Below are positions 1 through 6,579 of a stretch of 10,912 bases of DNA, piece by piece. The position numbers and the translations under genes were made by a program. Each line of letters begins with the position of its first letter. Position 1 is the stretch's first letter. The stretch covers positions 1-10,912 of the forward strand of contig CALMDN010000141.1 in the NCBI GenBank assembly GCA_937864935.1, in the 5' to 3' direction. Origin of the DNA: an uncultured Bacteroidales bacterium (GTDB lineage Bacteria; Bacteroidota; Bacteroidia; Bacteroidales; Lentimicrobiaceae). The notes under the pieces are model-generated. The model did no database searches. It was not told the origin of the DNA and saw nothing but the letters and a program-made list of their open reading frames with translations.

Positions 1-978
1 GTCATCTTCGTGGGTGATACGGATGTAAACGGCATCATGGCTGTTGAAGGTATAGTTTTCCTCTACAATCATGCCTTCACCGCCTCCGGCCATTTCATAG
101 AAGCGGCTTTCATTTTCCATAAATATGACAACCTGGTCATTCTCAGATTTAACATAAGAAGTCAGGTAGAGTGTTGAGCCATTATCTGACATAAAGTATT
201 TGTAACCAGGTATTTTCAGACCTGTGGTGGCTTTGACAAAACGGTCGTAAGCCAGGCCCGGGGGGGTACCTCCGGTTGGCTGATCGTCTTCGTTTTCTGC
301 CAGACCTCCCAGAATGCCCTCCAGGCCCTCCATTTTGTCGAGATCGGTGAGGGTGATTCCATCAGGCAATGCAAAGGCTGAAGCAGGGATGCTGACATTT
401 TCCTGAACCGACAAGGCAGTTTCCCTGATGTTCATTCCATAGGCAGTGCTCTCCGATTTGATAATCAGGCCTTTATACATCCACATCTTAACCCCCATCA
501 GGCTGAAAACCTGACAGGATTTGCCGAGAAAGGTTTCATCTCCATGCCAGCTGCCTCCATTGTCTTCAACAAAAAGTTTCATGCCGTCCTTCCCCTGGTA
601 TTTTTCAAAATCCTTTGCCATGGCCATTCCGGCGGGACGGAAAGCATTTACCATTTCAGTCACATTCATCCGGGTGCCTTCGCGGGTAATTAAGTTTATC
701 GAGTATCCGTAATCGCCTTCCAGCAGATCGAGGGTGTGTTTGTCTTCCCTGGTTGTTTTACCGAAAAGCGAAGTAGTGGATGAGGATTTTTCCTCGCGGG
801 CTTCTTTGGCGCCAAAGTCATCAATCTTCAGGGTTTTTGTTCCCGCAGAGGTGGTACCCATGCCGGAAGATTCGAGGCTGTAGGTAACGATCATGGAACG
901 GAATTCGTACCGTTGGTTGTTTTGTGCCATCAGACTTATTGTCATCATGGCAAGAATCAATGTGAAGGCTTTTTTCAT
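1..978 (-). CDS. Secreted protein of unknown function (DUF4412/LolA-like guess), 3' end outside window
   Basis: The reading frame is open from an ATG at 976-978 to the left edge: 326 codons with no stop, so the C-terminus is missing. The N-terminus (MKKAFTLILAMMTISLMAQ) is a signal peptide with a probable signal peptidase I site near residue 18 and no lipobox cysteine, so the product is probably periplasmic or secreted. The rest is soluble, with no membrane segments. A patch around residues 152-176 (GKSC at 152-155, W166, KG at 169-170, E176) resembles the core of Bacteroidota DUF4412 / LolA-like beta proteins; this is a weak resemblance by eye, not a firm assignment. A Pro/Gly/acidic linker at about 229-241 separates two halves. 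The start lies 4 bp after the stop of the OmpA-family gene, so the two are almost certainly co-transcribed and possibly translationally coupled. A run of seven G at 270-276 lies in the coding region, but the frame stays open and protein-like on both sides. Confidence 0.8.
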   Translation of the reverse strand, partial: MKKAFTLILAMMTISLMAQNNQRYEFRSMIVTYSLESSGMGTTSAGTKTLKIDDFGAKEAREEKSSSTTSLFGKTTREDKHTLDLLEGDYGYSINLITREGTRMNVTEMVNAFRPAGMAMAKDFEKYQGKDGMKLFVEDNGGSWHGDETFLGKSCQVFSLMGVKMWMYKGLIIKSESTAYGMNIRETALSVQENVSIPASAFALPDGITLTDLDKMEGLEGILGGLAENEDDQPTGGTPPGLAYDRFVKATTGLKIPGYKYFMSDNGSTLYLTSYVKSENDQVVIFMENESRFYEMAGGGEGMIVEENYTFNSHDAVYIRITHEDD

Positions 979-982
979 CGGG

Positions 983-2326
983 CTAAAATTTTACAAATTC
1001 TACTCTGCGGTTCTGTGCTTTTCCTTCGGGGGTGTCGTTTCCTGCCAGGGGTTTTGATTCACCATGCCCTTTGGAGGTAAGACGATCTCTGGAAATACCA
1101 AGTGCGGTCATCTTCTCCACTACAGCCCCCGCACGTGATTCAGAAAGTCTGAGGTTTGAGGTTTCCTCCCCGTCGCTGTCGGTATGTCCCTCTACCGAGA
1201 ACTTCAGTTCCGGATGATCCTGCATCATTTTAACCACATAGTTTATGGTACCCATTGATTCCGGTCTGATCACCGATTTGTTTACATCGAAGCGGATACC
1301 GGTGGTGATGAATTTTCCGTCGGTGAGGAATTTATCGTAGAGCGGGACGGCTCCTTTGGCAATGCGTATGTTTTTTACAAATCCTTTGTAGGTACCGCTC
1401 GGGTTGTGGAAACACAGGGTGAGGCCGACAGGGTTGATTTCCAGATTGGGGATATTCAGTACCCTTGCATCGTCAATGTATACCTTCAAGGCCCGTTTGT
1501 TGAATGACAATGCAATGTGTCTCCATCCTGGCTGACATTTGCTTTCATTGGCTCCTGTAAAGCCAGGATAATAACCTTTGGTCATATCCTTTCCATCGGC
1601 AGCATTCTGATAAAAGCGAAGGTAGTAGCGGTTGCTGACATTGTTGCCCGGATCAAGATTACGCTGGTTTTTAGTGTCGAACAGATATAAACGGTAGCCA
1701 ATGGCCGGTTTCTCAAAGTATGCATCAAACTCCAGGGTAAATTCTTCAGGAAGGTAATCTTCGCTGTTGTTTTTAAGCAAAGGTACAATGCCATCCAATC
1801 CGTTGCTGTTTGTCTTAAGAAACATAATGACACCCGTTTCGTCGAACATTGCATTTTCTGCTGCTCCTCCGGCAAGATCCCATTTTGACGGGAATTCTCC
1901 GTTTTGTTCACCAACCTGATTGTCTTCGAAAATGATCTCAGTACCCGGCACAAAGTCATATTTCGCCCACTCAAGCACCGGTTTCTGCTTTTCGGGCTGT
2001 ACCACCTCACCGGATTTGTTTTCTTCTTCCTGAGGCTTTATGTTTTTGTTCTCATTGCCTGATTTCTCTTCAGAGTCTTTAACGTTTTTTTTATCACTGT
2101 CCTGCTTCTTTTCCTTCCCATCGCCTTTCACCGTATCGTCAATGCCTTCTTCAACGGCATCCAGTGACTTGTCAACACCCTTGTCAATGCGTTTCTCCAC
2201 CCTGTTTTCAACATTGCGTTCGGCTTTTTTTGTGCTTCGTTTTACCACCTTATTCAGGTCAATTTGTGCATGGCAATTCAGTATTGCCATCATAAAAAGT
2301 AAGGTTACAGCGATTTTTTGTTTCAT
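983..2326 (-). CDS. OmpA-family peptidoglycan-binding protein with LamG-like insert
   Basis: This 447-residue envelope protein probably tethers to the cell wall. Residues 1-20 form a signal peptide ending NCHA|Q; Cys18 sits in a poor lipobox (ILNC), so signal peptidase I cleavage is more likely than lipidation. Residues 27-65 are a charged, helix-prone stretch with repeated V/D-K/R motifs (for example VEKRIDKGVDKSLD), followed by a Lys/Glu-rich disordered linker to about 115. Residues 120-335 look like a concanavalin/LamG-type beta-sandwich (EFTLEFDAYF, WRHIALSFN, LKVYIDDARV). Residues 340-447 are an OmpA C-terminal domain with GHTDSDG, NLRLSESRA and NRRVEF. Asp383 and Arg398 match the pair that binds diaminopimelate in OmpA-like domains, with the same 15-residue spacing as in Acinetobacter OmpA. 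There is no N-terminal beta-barrel, so this is not a classical porin OmpA. It is the first gene of a two-gene unit with the gene ending at the left edge. The ATG is chosen because it directly precedes the signal peptide; no Shine-Dalgarno is seen. Confidence 0.92.
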   Translation of the reverse strand: MKQKIAVTLLFMMAILNCHAQIDLNKVVKRSTKKAERNVENRVEKRIDKGVDKSLDAVEEGIDDTVKGDGKEKKQDSDKKNVKDSEEKSGNENKNIKPQEEENKSGEVVQPEKQKPVLEWAKYDFVPGTEIIFEDNQVGEQNGEFPSKWDLAGGAAENAMFDETGVIMFLKTNSNGLDGIVPLLKNNSEDYLPEEFTLEFDAYFEKPAIGYRLYLFDTKNQRNLDPGNNVSNRYYLRFYQNAADGKDMTKGYYPGFTGANESKCQPGWRHIALSFNKRALKVYIDDARVLNIPNLEINPVGLTLCFHNPSGTYKGFVKNIRIAKGAVPLYDKFLTDGKFITTGIRFDVNKSVIRPESMGTINYVVKMMQDHPELKFSVEGHTDSDGEETSNLRLSESRAGAVVEKMTALGISRDRLTSKGHGESKPLAGNDTPEGKAQNRRVEFVKF

Positions 2327-2529
2327 TGCAATAAGGATAATTTGTTTAAGTATTTGGTTGAAAGATTGATTCAGTGGTTCGGATTTTTAAAACGAAGGGA
2401 AGCGAATTTATAGTCTTTATCCGCCAAAAGCCTTGATGTAATTGGATATTTTGAAAAAAAACATGAAATATTTTTTATCTGGTCTGATTTTTAACGCAAT
2501 GACTGTTCATCATTTTCGGCCAAAACTTA
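2327..2529. other. Intergenic region upstream of the OmpA-family gene
   Basis: This AT-rich stretch holds no convincing ORF. It must contain the promoter for the minus-strand OmpA/unknown unit, because a terminator lies just beyond it. The best candidate is TAAATTCG on the minus strand at 2403-2410, which is 7 of 8 to the Bacteroidota -7 consensus TAnnTTTG. A TTTTG lies 14 bp further upstream (2424-2428 region), closer than the usual 19-21 bp, so the assignment is weak. That box would give a leader of about 70 nt. Confidence 0.35.
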
Positions 2530-2566
2530 AAAACCCCACCTGATTTTTTAAATCAGACAGGGTTTT
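2530..2566 (-). terminator. Rho-independent terminator of the T9SS cargo gene
   Basis: A hairpin is formed by an inner 7-bp stem (CTGATTT at 2540-2546 with AAATCAG at 2550-2556, 3-nt loop), a 3x3 internal mismatch, and an outer 7-bp stem (AAAACCC at 2530-2536 with GGGTTTT at 2560-2566). Read on the minus strand it begins 63 nt after the stop of the 1175-residue gene and ends in a T-rich tract (GGGGTTTTTAAGTTTTG). The A/T-rich flanks on both sides could let it work in both directions, but only the minus-strand gene needs it. Confidence 0.8.
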
Positions 2567-2629
2567 CAAAAGCAGAATCAGAAATCATTTTTTGATGAAG
2601 ATATTTGCATGCATCTGGCTGTCAAACAC

Positions 2630-5600
2630 TTATTCGACTACCACCCTGCTTGTTCTGATCATCTTGTTGTTCTGCGCAACAATCACAAGGTTATAAATGC
2701 CGGGTTGAAGCCTGGTAACGTCCAGGACATCTTTATCGGTGGAAATCACCAAACGGCCGGTGATGTCGAACATTCTTACTGCCCAGCCATCTTCAAATCC
2801 ACTGATGTTGATGTTTGTTGAAGCAGGGTTGGGATAAACAACCAGTGATTCCGGTTCAACAGCTACCTCTGCTGATTTTTCTTCAACCGGGTATCCGTAT
2901 ACAGCGATTTCATTGGCATAGGCCGAGATGGTGTTGTATTCTGAAATCCTGATGTAACGCGTGGTAACATCGGTGGTGTGAAGTTTCCAATGAACATAGC
3001 CATTGCAGGGCTCAGTAAACCAGTCGTTCCAGCTGTCAGGGGTTCCGTAGGAGAATACCAGCGGGGCCACGTTGTTCATGTCATGAACGTACACTTTTTT
3101 AATAACATACTCCTGACCCAGGTCAAAATAGATGTGGTAGGGTGAATAGTTGATGTTGTAATAGGGCTTCCACGACAGACTGTTCGGATGCTGATTGAGC
3201 AAAGGGTCTTTGTCCTGTTCATCGACCAGGTAAGCCGGTGACTGCCAGCTTCCGTAGGGCGGTCGCACAAGATCGGTAATCATGGATGCATTCAGGATGA
3301 TTCTCTCCACCACCGGTGAGTTAATGACCGAAATGATCAGTGTATCCCTATCAACCGCCTGATACGTATCGGTAACAGAAATAATTACCGGGTATTCTCC
3401 CGAACCGCTGTATCCGGGAGTCAGAACAAGTTTACCATATCCGTTAGATGTCTGGATAAACTGTGCAAAAGAAGGCAGGTCTGAAAGACTGAAAGTCAGT
3501 GTCTGGTTGTCGGAATCAGAAGCTGAAAACAGGTATTCTGCTGTAGTTCCTTCATCCATTGAAACCGGCTGAAGCTCACCAAGTACAGGGGGATGATTCT
3601 CAAACTGATCAATTACGGTTACCCTGAAGATGTATTCGCGGGAATTACAAACATCGGATGTTACAATATGGATACTGTCATAAGTGCCTGCATCACTGTA
3701 TGTTGGGGATAATGCCAGGCTGTAATTTCCGTTGGTTTCAGTGAAACTGATGAAGGCAGGTGCGTTTTGCATTACGGTTGAAATGGGATTACATCCGGGG
3801 AAATCATCATCAGAAATACTCAGGGTTAATGTACGGGTAGTAGCTTCGTTCATTGTAACATCAGAAAGTCCGCTTAACTCAGGTGCATTGTTGTAGGCTT
3901 CAAGAAACCTGATTTCCATCCCGTTAAGCTTTGCATCGTATTGTTGCTTTGTAACAGTGATGTTGAGACGCTGGTCAGTAACCGGGACGGTATATTGCTT
4001 TTTGGCGGCATGAAACCCGTATTCGCTATAGATGTTGAATGAATCGAGCACAGTGCTGTCTTCAACGGATACACCGAAGACAAAGGTTGTGTTGTTGTTC
4101 ACTTCAACATAGCGTTCTGCGAAATAGAGGTTCAGTTCGTAAAGACCGTTTGTTGGTAGCGGAATGTCGTAACCGAAGGAGTCCATGTTGGTGAAACAGC
4201 AACGGTAAGGACCGAAGAGCGAATCCGGGGCTTCAGTCGTGTTGGTGCCTTTCCAGGAATGGCTGCCGGTTGCATAGGAATAGTCAGTACCATATTCTGC
4301 GGTTTTCTCCTTGTCTCTTTGCCAGTTCAGCTCAGTATCGGTAAGCTCAGGTCCTCCGCAGTTTACCCGGTAGAGCAGTCGGCCTTCAGTTAATACCGGT
4401 TTGCTGACCGTAAGAACGACCGCTGCGGTATCGGGATTTCCATAGCCATCGTCAGCAATTACCTCCATGGGATATTCACCGGTGTCGGCCAGCACTGGAT
4501 TGAAATTGATGTAAGCCATTCCGGCAACTACCTTAACTGTGGCAAATTCCGGCAATCCTGCTACATTGTAGGTGATGGGATCATTATCGGTATCAGCAGC
4601 AGTAATGTTTACCTGAAGTTTTGAAGCAGATTCCATGGCATAGGTGTTCTGAAGCGACAGAACCGGATCGGCATTCAGGGTATCTTTAAAAGCAATTTTG
4701 AATTTTATTCTGTCATAGGCATTGTGGCTGCTGTCGTGAACCAGAATGACGGGATGAAAGACACCTTTGGTTTCTGCTGTGGAGTATCCCTTCAGGCGTA
4801 AAAAGCCATTGCCGGCTGATTCGGCGGTTATAAACGCCGGAAGATCCCGGACTTCAAAGGTCAGCACATCGTTGTCGCTGGTTGTTGCGGCAATCAGCAG
4901 ATTCAGGGAGTCGCCGAAACTGATGTACTGATCAGCCGGTGTGGCGAATTCCGGGGTTGAATTCATTACATAGGAAAGGCCGGGTTTTGGCCCCATATTG
5001 CTGTATTCTGCCGGATTGCCGGGGAGCAGTGTAAAAATGCCGTTGCTGATCTGATACAGCACGGTATCGACCTGGGTAAAGTAATTGCCTGTGGTATCCC
5101 ACAATGGTACCCTGCCTTCTTTGTTTTTTGCAAAAACCCGTGGTGAATTGTACCGGTTATTCAACAGGTGTATTTCGTTGATTTCGTTGAGGCTGGAGAG
5201 CAGTTCGGTGCCTGTTGGGTTGTTGTTGTAAAAATAATTCCCGTAAAGGGAGATTGCAGACGGAACGTTGGAAAACTGACGGTTATCGATGAAAACGCCG
5301 ATTGTATTGGCAATAAAATTGCTGAAAACCTCAATATCTCCGCTTCCCATTATAATAATGCCGGTTGCAGGGCATTTCATAAAGAGGTTGTTGTAGTATC
5401 TTCCGACCGTATTGTCGCCGATCTGGAAAGAGCCCCGCTGATTCAGAAGGTTTTCCCGGCCCGTATTGAAACAATAATTGTTGTAAACCTCCACATCCTC
5501 AGGGCAATTGGCAAGCTGAATGGCTTCACGCTGACAATAGGCTGCGATGTTGTTGAAAATCCTGACATGCCTGAGCTCCATACCGGGTGATTTGGTTTCT

Positions 5601-6157
5601 CCGATATACATGGCTTCATCCACGTGATGGATGTAGGTGTCGTGGATGATCAGGTTGTTAAACTGAGGATAGGGGAAAGGAGGTGTTCCACCGTAATCCT
5701 TCTTGGCCACAATCCCGAAGAATCCGCTGTGGTGAATTTCAACAAAACCGACCTCGCAGTCACTGCTGAGTCCGCCAAACGACAGCCCGGCCGTTGCAGC
5801 CCTCAGCCTGAATCCGTAATGAAACGAATTGTCGCCCTGCCCGCTGACCTTCATAAAACGGCAGCTTTCAAAAACCATAGCCCCCCAGGCGGTTGTATCA
5901 TCAATGGAAACCTGCCCCCCTTGATTGATCACAACAATCGGTGCTGACGCAGATCCTTCAAGAAAGAAGAACTTCATTGCCCGGGTGCGGCCGGCCAGGA
6001 TTTTAATGGTGTCTCCCCCCTCAGGGACCTGGCTGAAAGTTGTGGGATAGAAATAAAGTCCGTCTGATGGACCAATGGTGAATACCTCTCCTTTGGATGA
6101 TAAACCAGTCATTGTCAGCATAATGATTGCTGACAGAATTGCCTTAAAGTAGTTCAT
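2630..6157 (-). CDS. T9SS-secreted multidomain protein: beta-helix, cadherin/Ig-like repeats, malectin, discoidin, sorting tail
   Basis: This 1175-residue protein is probably exported by Sec and then moved to the surface or released by the type IX system. Order: signal peptide 1-22; right-handed parallel beta-helix about 25-395, with an asparagine-rich ladder (FNN 201, YNN 225, YNN 255, FSN 278, YGN 305, LNN 332); two cadherin/Ig-like repeats 400-495 and 497-587; malectin-like module 594-755 (NCGG 599, FAERYVE 679, NGMEIRF 745); two more repeats 758-850 and 856-946; F5/8 (discoidin)-like jelly roll 950-1089 (FDLGQEYVIKKVYV, RYIRISEY, EIAVYGY); T9SS type A sorting domain 1107-1175 (VYPNPAS, FDITGRLV, LQPGIYNLVI). 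The repeats share D-x-D-N, LPxF and GEYP-type motifs, and the acidic residues suggest calcium binding. The beta-helix fold occurs in polysaccharide lyases and glycoside hydrolases, but I could not pick out a catalytic set, so enzyme activity is unproven and binding or adhesion is equally possible. It is transcribed alone, divergently from the transglutaminase-like gene. The ATG is set by the signal peptide. Confidence 0.93.
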   Translation of the reverse strand: MNYFKAILSAIIMLTMTGLSSKGEVFTIGPSDGLYFYPTTFSQVPEGGDTIKILAGRTRAMKFFFLEGSASAPIVVINQGGQVSIDDTTAWGAMVFESCRFMKVSGQGDNSFHYGFRLRAATAGLSFGGLSSDCEVGFVEIHHSGFFGIVAKKDYGGTPPFPYPQFNNLIIHDTYIHHVDEAMYIGETKSPGMELRHVRIFNNIAAYCQREAIQLANCPEDVEVYNNYCFNTGRENLLNQRGSFQIGDNTVGRYYNNLFMKCPATGIIIMGSGDIEVFSNFIANTIGVFIDNRQFSNVPSAISLYGNYFYNNNPTGTELLSSLNEINEIHLLNNRYNSPRVFAKNKEGRVPLWDTTGNYFTQVDTVLYQISNGIFTLLPGNPAEYSNMGPKPGLSYVMNSTPEFATPADQYISFGDSLNLLIAATTSDNDVLTFEVRDLPAFITAESAGNGFLRLKGYSTAETKGVFHPVILVHDSSHNAYDRIKFKIAFKDTLNADPVLSLQNTYAMESASKLQVNITAADTDNDPITYNVAGLPEFATVKVVAGMAYINFNPVLADTGEYPMEVIADDGYGNPDTAAVVLTVSKPVLTEGRLLYRVNCGGPELTDTELNWQRDKEKTAEYGTDYSYATGSHSWKGTNTTEAPDSLFGPYRCCFTNMDSFGYDIPLPTNGLYELNLYFAERYVEVNNNTTFVFGVSVEDSTVLDSFNIYSEYGFHAAKKQYTVPVTDQRLNITVTKQQYDAKLNGMEIRFLEAYNNAPELSGLSDVTMNEATTRTLTLSISDDDFPGCNPISTVMQNAPAFISFTETNGNYSLALSPTYSDAGTYDSIHIVTSDVCNSREYIFRVTVIDQFENHPPVLGELQPVSMDEGTTAEYLFSASDSDNQTLTFSLSDLPSFAQFIQTSNGYGKLVLTPGYSGSGEYPVIISVTDTYQAVDRDTLIISVINSPVVERIILNASMITDLVRPPYGSWQSPAYLVDEQDKDPLLNQHPNSLSWKPYYNINYSPYHIYFDLGQEYVIKKVYVHDMNNVAPLVFSYGTPDSWNDWFTEPCNGYVHWKLHTTDVTTRYIRISEYNTISAYANEIAVYGYPVEEKSAEVAVEPESLVVYPNPASTNINISGFEDGWAVRMFDITGRLVISTDKDVLDVTRLQPGIYNLVIVAQNNKMIRTSRVVVE

Positions 6158-6158
6158 G

Positions 6159-6175
6159 TGTAAAATAATTTTACA
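6159..6175. repeat. Perfect 17-bp inverted repeat abutting the T9SS gene start
   Basis: TGTAAAAT (6159-6166), one A, then ATTTTACA (6168-6175) form a perfect palindrome with 8-bp arms. It ends one base before the ATG at 6155-6157, on the 5' leader side. It could be a repressor operator or an RNA hairpin affecting translation initiation. As it is almost all A/T, chance cannot be excluded. Confidence 0.5.
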
Positions 6176-6266
6176 GTTAGTGATGGATTGATGTTATCTA
6201 TTCTGGGGTTTATCGGAATGGCTATATTGCAGAAAGAATCAACTTCAGTATAAAACATATTGAGAA

Positions 6267-6274
6267 CAAATGTA
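6267..6274 (-). promoter_or_regulatory. Candidate -7 box (TACATTTG) for the T9SS cargo gene
   Basis: On the minus strand this reads TACATTTG, an exact match to the Bacteroidota -7 consensus TAnnTTTG, and would give a leader of roughly 100 nt. No TTTG -33 element is seen at the expected distance. Two further exact matches lie upstream (TATATTTG at 6287-6294 and TAAATTTG at 6350-6357), so which one is used cannot be decided from sequence. AT-richness makes chance matches likely. Confidence 0.4.
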
Positions 6275-6286
6275 ATCAGCTCTTCA

Positions 6287-6294
6287 CAAATATA
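6287..6294 (-). promoter_or_regulatory. Alternative -7 box (TATATTTG) for the T9SS cargo gene
   Basis: This is a second exact TAnnTTTG match on the minus strand, 20 bp upstream of the first. No clear -33 TTTG lies 17-23 bp further upstream. It would give a leader of about 120 nt. Confidence 0.35.
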
Positions 6295-6405
6295 TGTTAA
6301 AAGTATCTTAAGTTTAGCATCTGGTATGTAAAAGTAATTAACAATACCACAAATTTATACGAAAGGTTTATTTACAGAAAGATAGGTCAAATTGAAAAAA
6401 AGTAA

Positions 6406-6486
6406 TCAACACATTGAGCCACGGGGATATATCAACTTAGCATCATTTTTGGTTCCGGGCTGCAGGAGGCCATATTGACGGGCCAT
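6406..6486 (-). pseudogene. Short coding-like patch, small ORF or gene remnant
   Basis: On the minus strand an ATG at 6484-6486 opens 26 codons ending in TGA at 6406-6408, giving MARQYGLLQPGT followed by KNDAKLIYPRGSMC. The frame stays open further upstream to about 6549 without another ATG, adding a plausible stretch (TLDYLNKR) just before the Met. The patch is richer in GC than the surrounding intergenic DNA and its amino-acid make-up looks like real protein. I do not recognise the family. It may be the C-terminal relic of a lost gene, an unannotated small protein, or chance. The other strand is also partly open here, which weakens the case. Confidence 0.25.
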
Positions 6487-6549
6487 CCGCTTGTTCAGGT
6501 AATCCAATGTCTGCCGAAAAAAATGACTTTTATTCTTTGATAACTTTTA

Positions 6550-6557
6550 TAACTTCG
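6550..6557 (+). promoter_or_regulatory. Candidate -7 box for the transglutaminase-like lipoprotein gene
   Basis: TAACTTCG is 7 of 8 to TAnnTTTG and lies 22 bp before the ATG at 6580, which would leave a leader of only about 15 nt. TAACTTTT at 6541-6548 is an equally good neighbour. A TTTG at 6536-6539 is too close to serve as the -33 element of either, so the assignment is tentative. Confidence 0.35.
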
Positions 6558-6579
6558 GATTCTTAAAAACCACCTGGTC

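Larger units (their letters stand above)
6158..6579. other. Divergent intergenic region between the T9SS cargo and the lipoprotein gene
   Basis: This 422-bp stretch separates two divergent genes. The half next to the T9SS gene (6158-6410) is AT-rich and holds several TAnnTTTG-like boxes on the minus strand and an inverted repeat at the start codon. The stretch 6411-6515 is visibly richer in GC and looks partly coding on the minus strand, unlike the rest. The last 60 bp hold the probable promoter of the lipoprotein gene. No tRNA, riboswitch or long ORF was recognised. Confidence 0.6.

Noticed and set aside
270..276. Run of seven G as a possible frameshift in the left-edge gene
   Set aside because: The frame is open and protein-like on both sides of the run, so no frameshift is needed.
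1582..2010. 142-codon ORF on the minus strand inside the OmpA-family gene
   Set aside because: It is an out-of-frame shadow of the OmpA/LamG gene, with no signal peptide or recognisable motif.
2309..2326. OmpA-family protein as a lipoprotein through Cys18
   Set aside because: The residues before Cys18 (ILN) fit a lipobox poorly, and the NCHA-Q junction fits signal peptidase I better.
5168..5947. Two plus-strand ORFs (140 and 107 codons) opposite the beta-helix region
   Set aside because: They are antisense to a clearly coding, domain-bearing gene and resemble no family.
6368..6379. 12-mer TTTACAGAAAGA repeated near 10847-10858
   Set aside because: It is a short AT-rich match in two leaders with no shared flanks, most likely chance.
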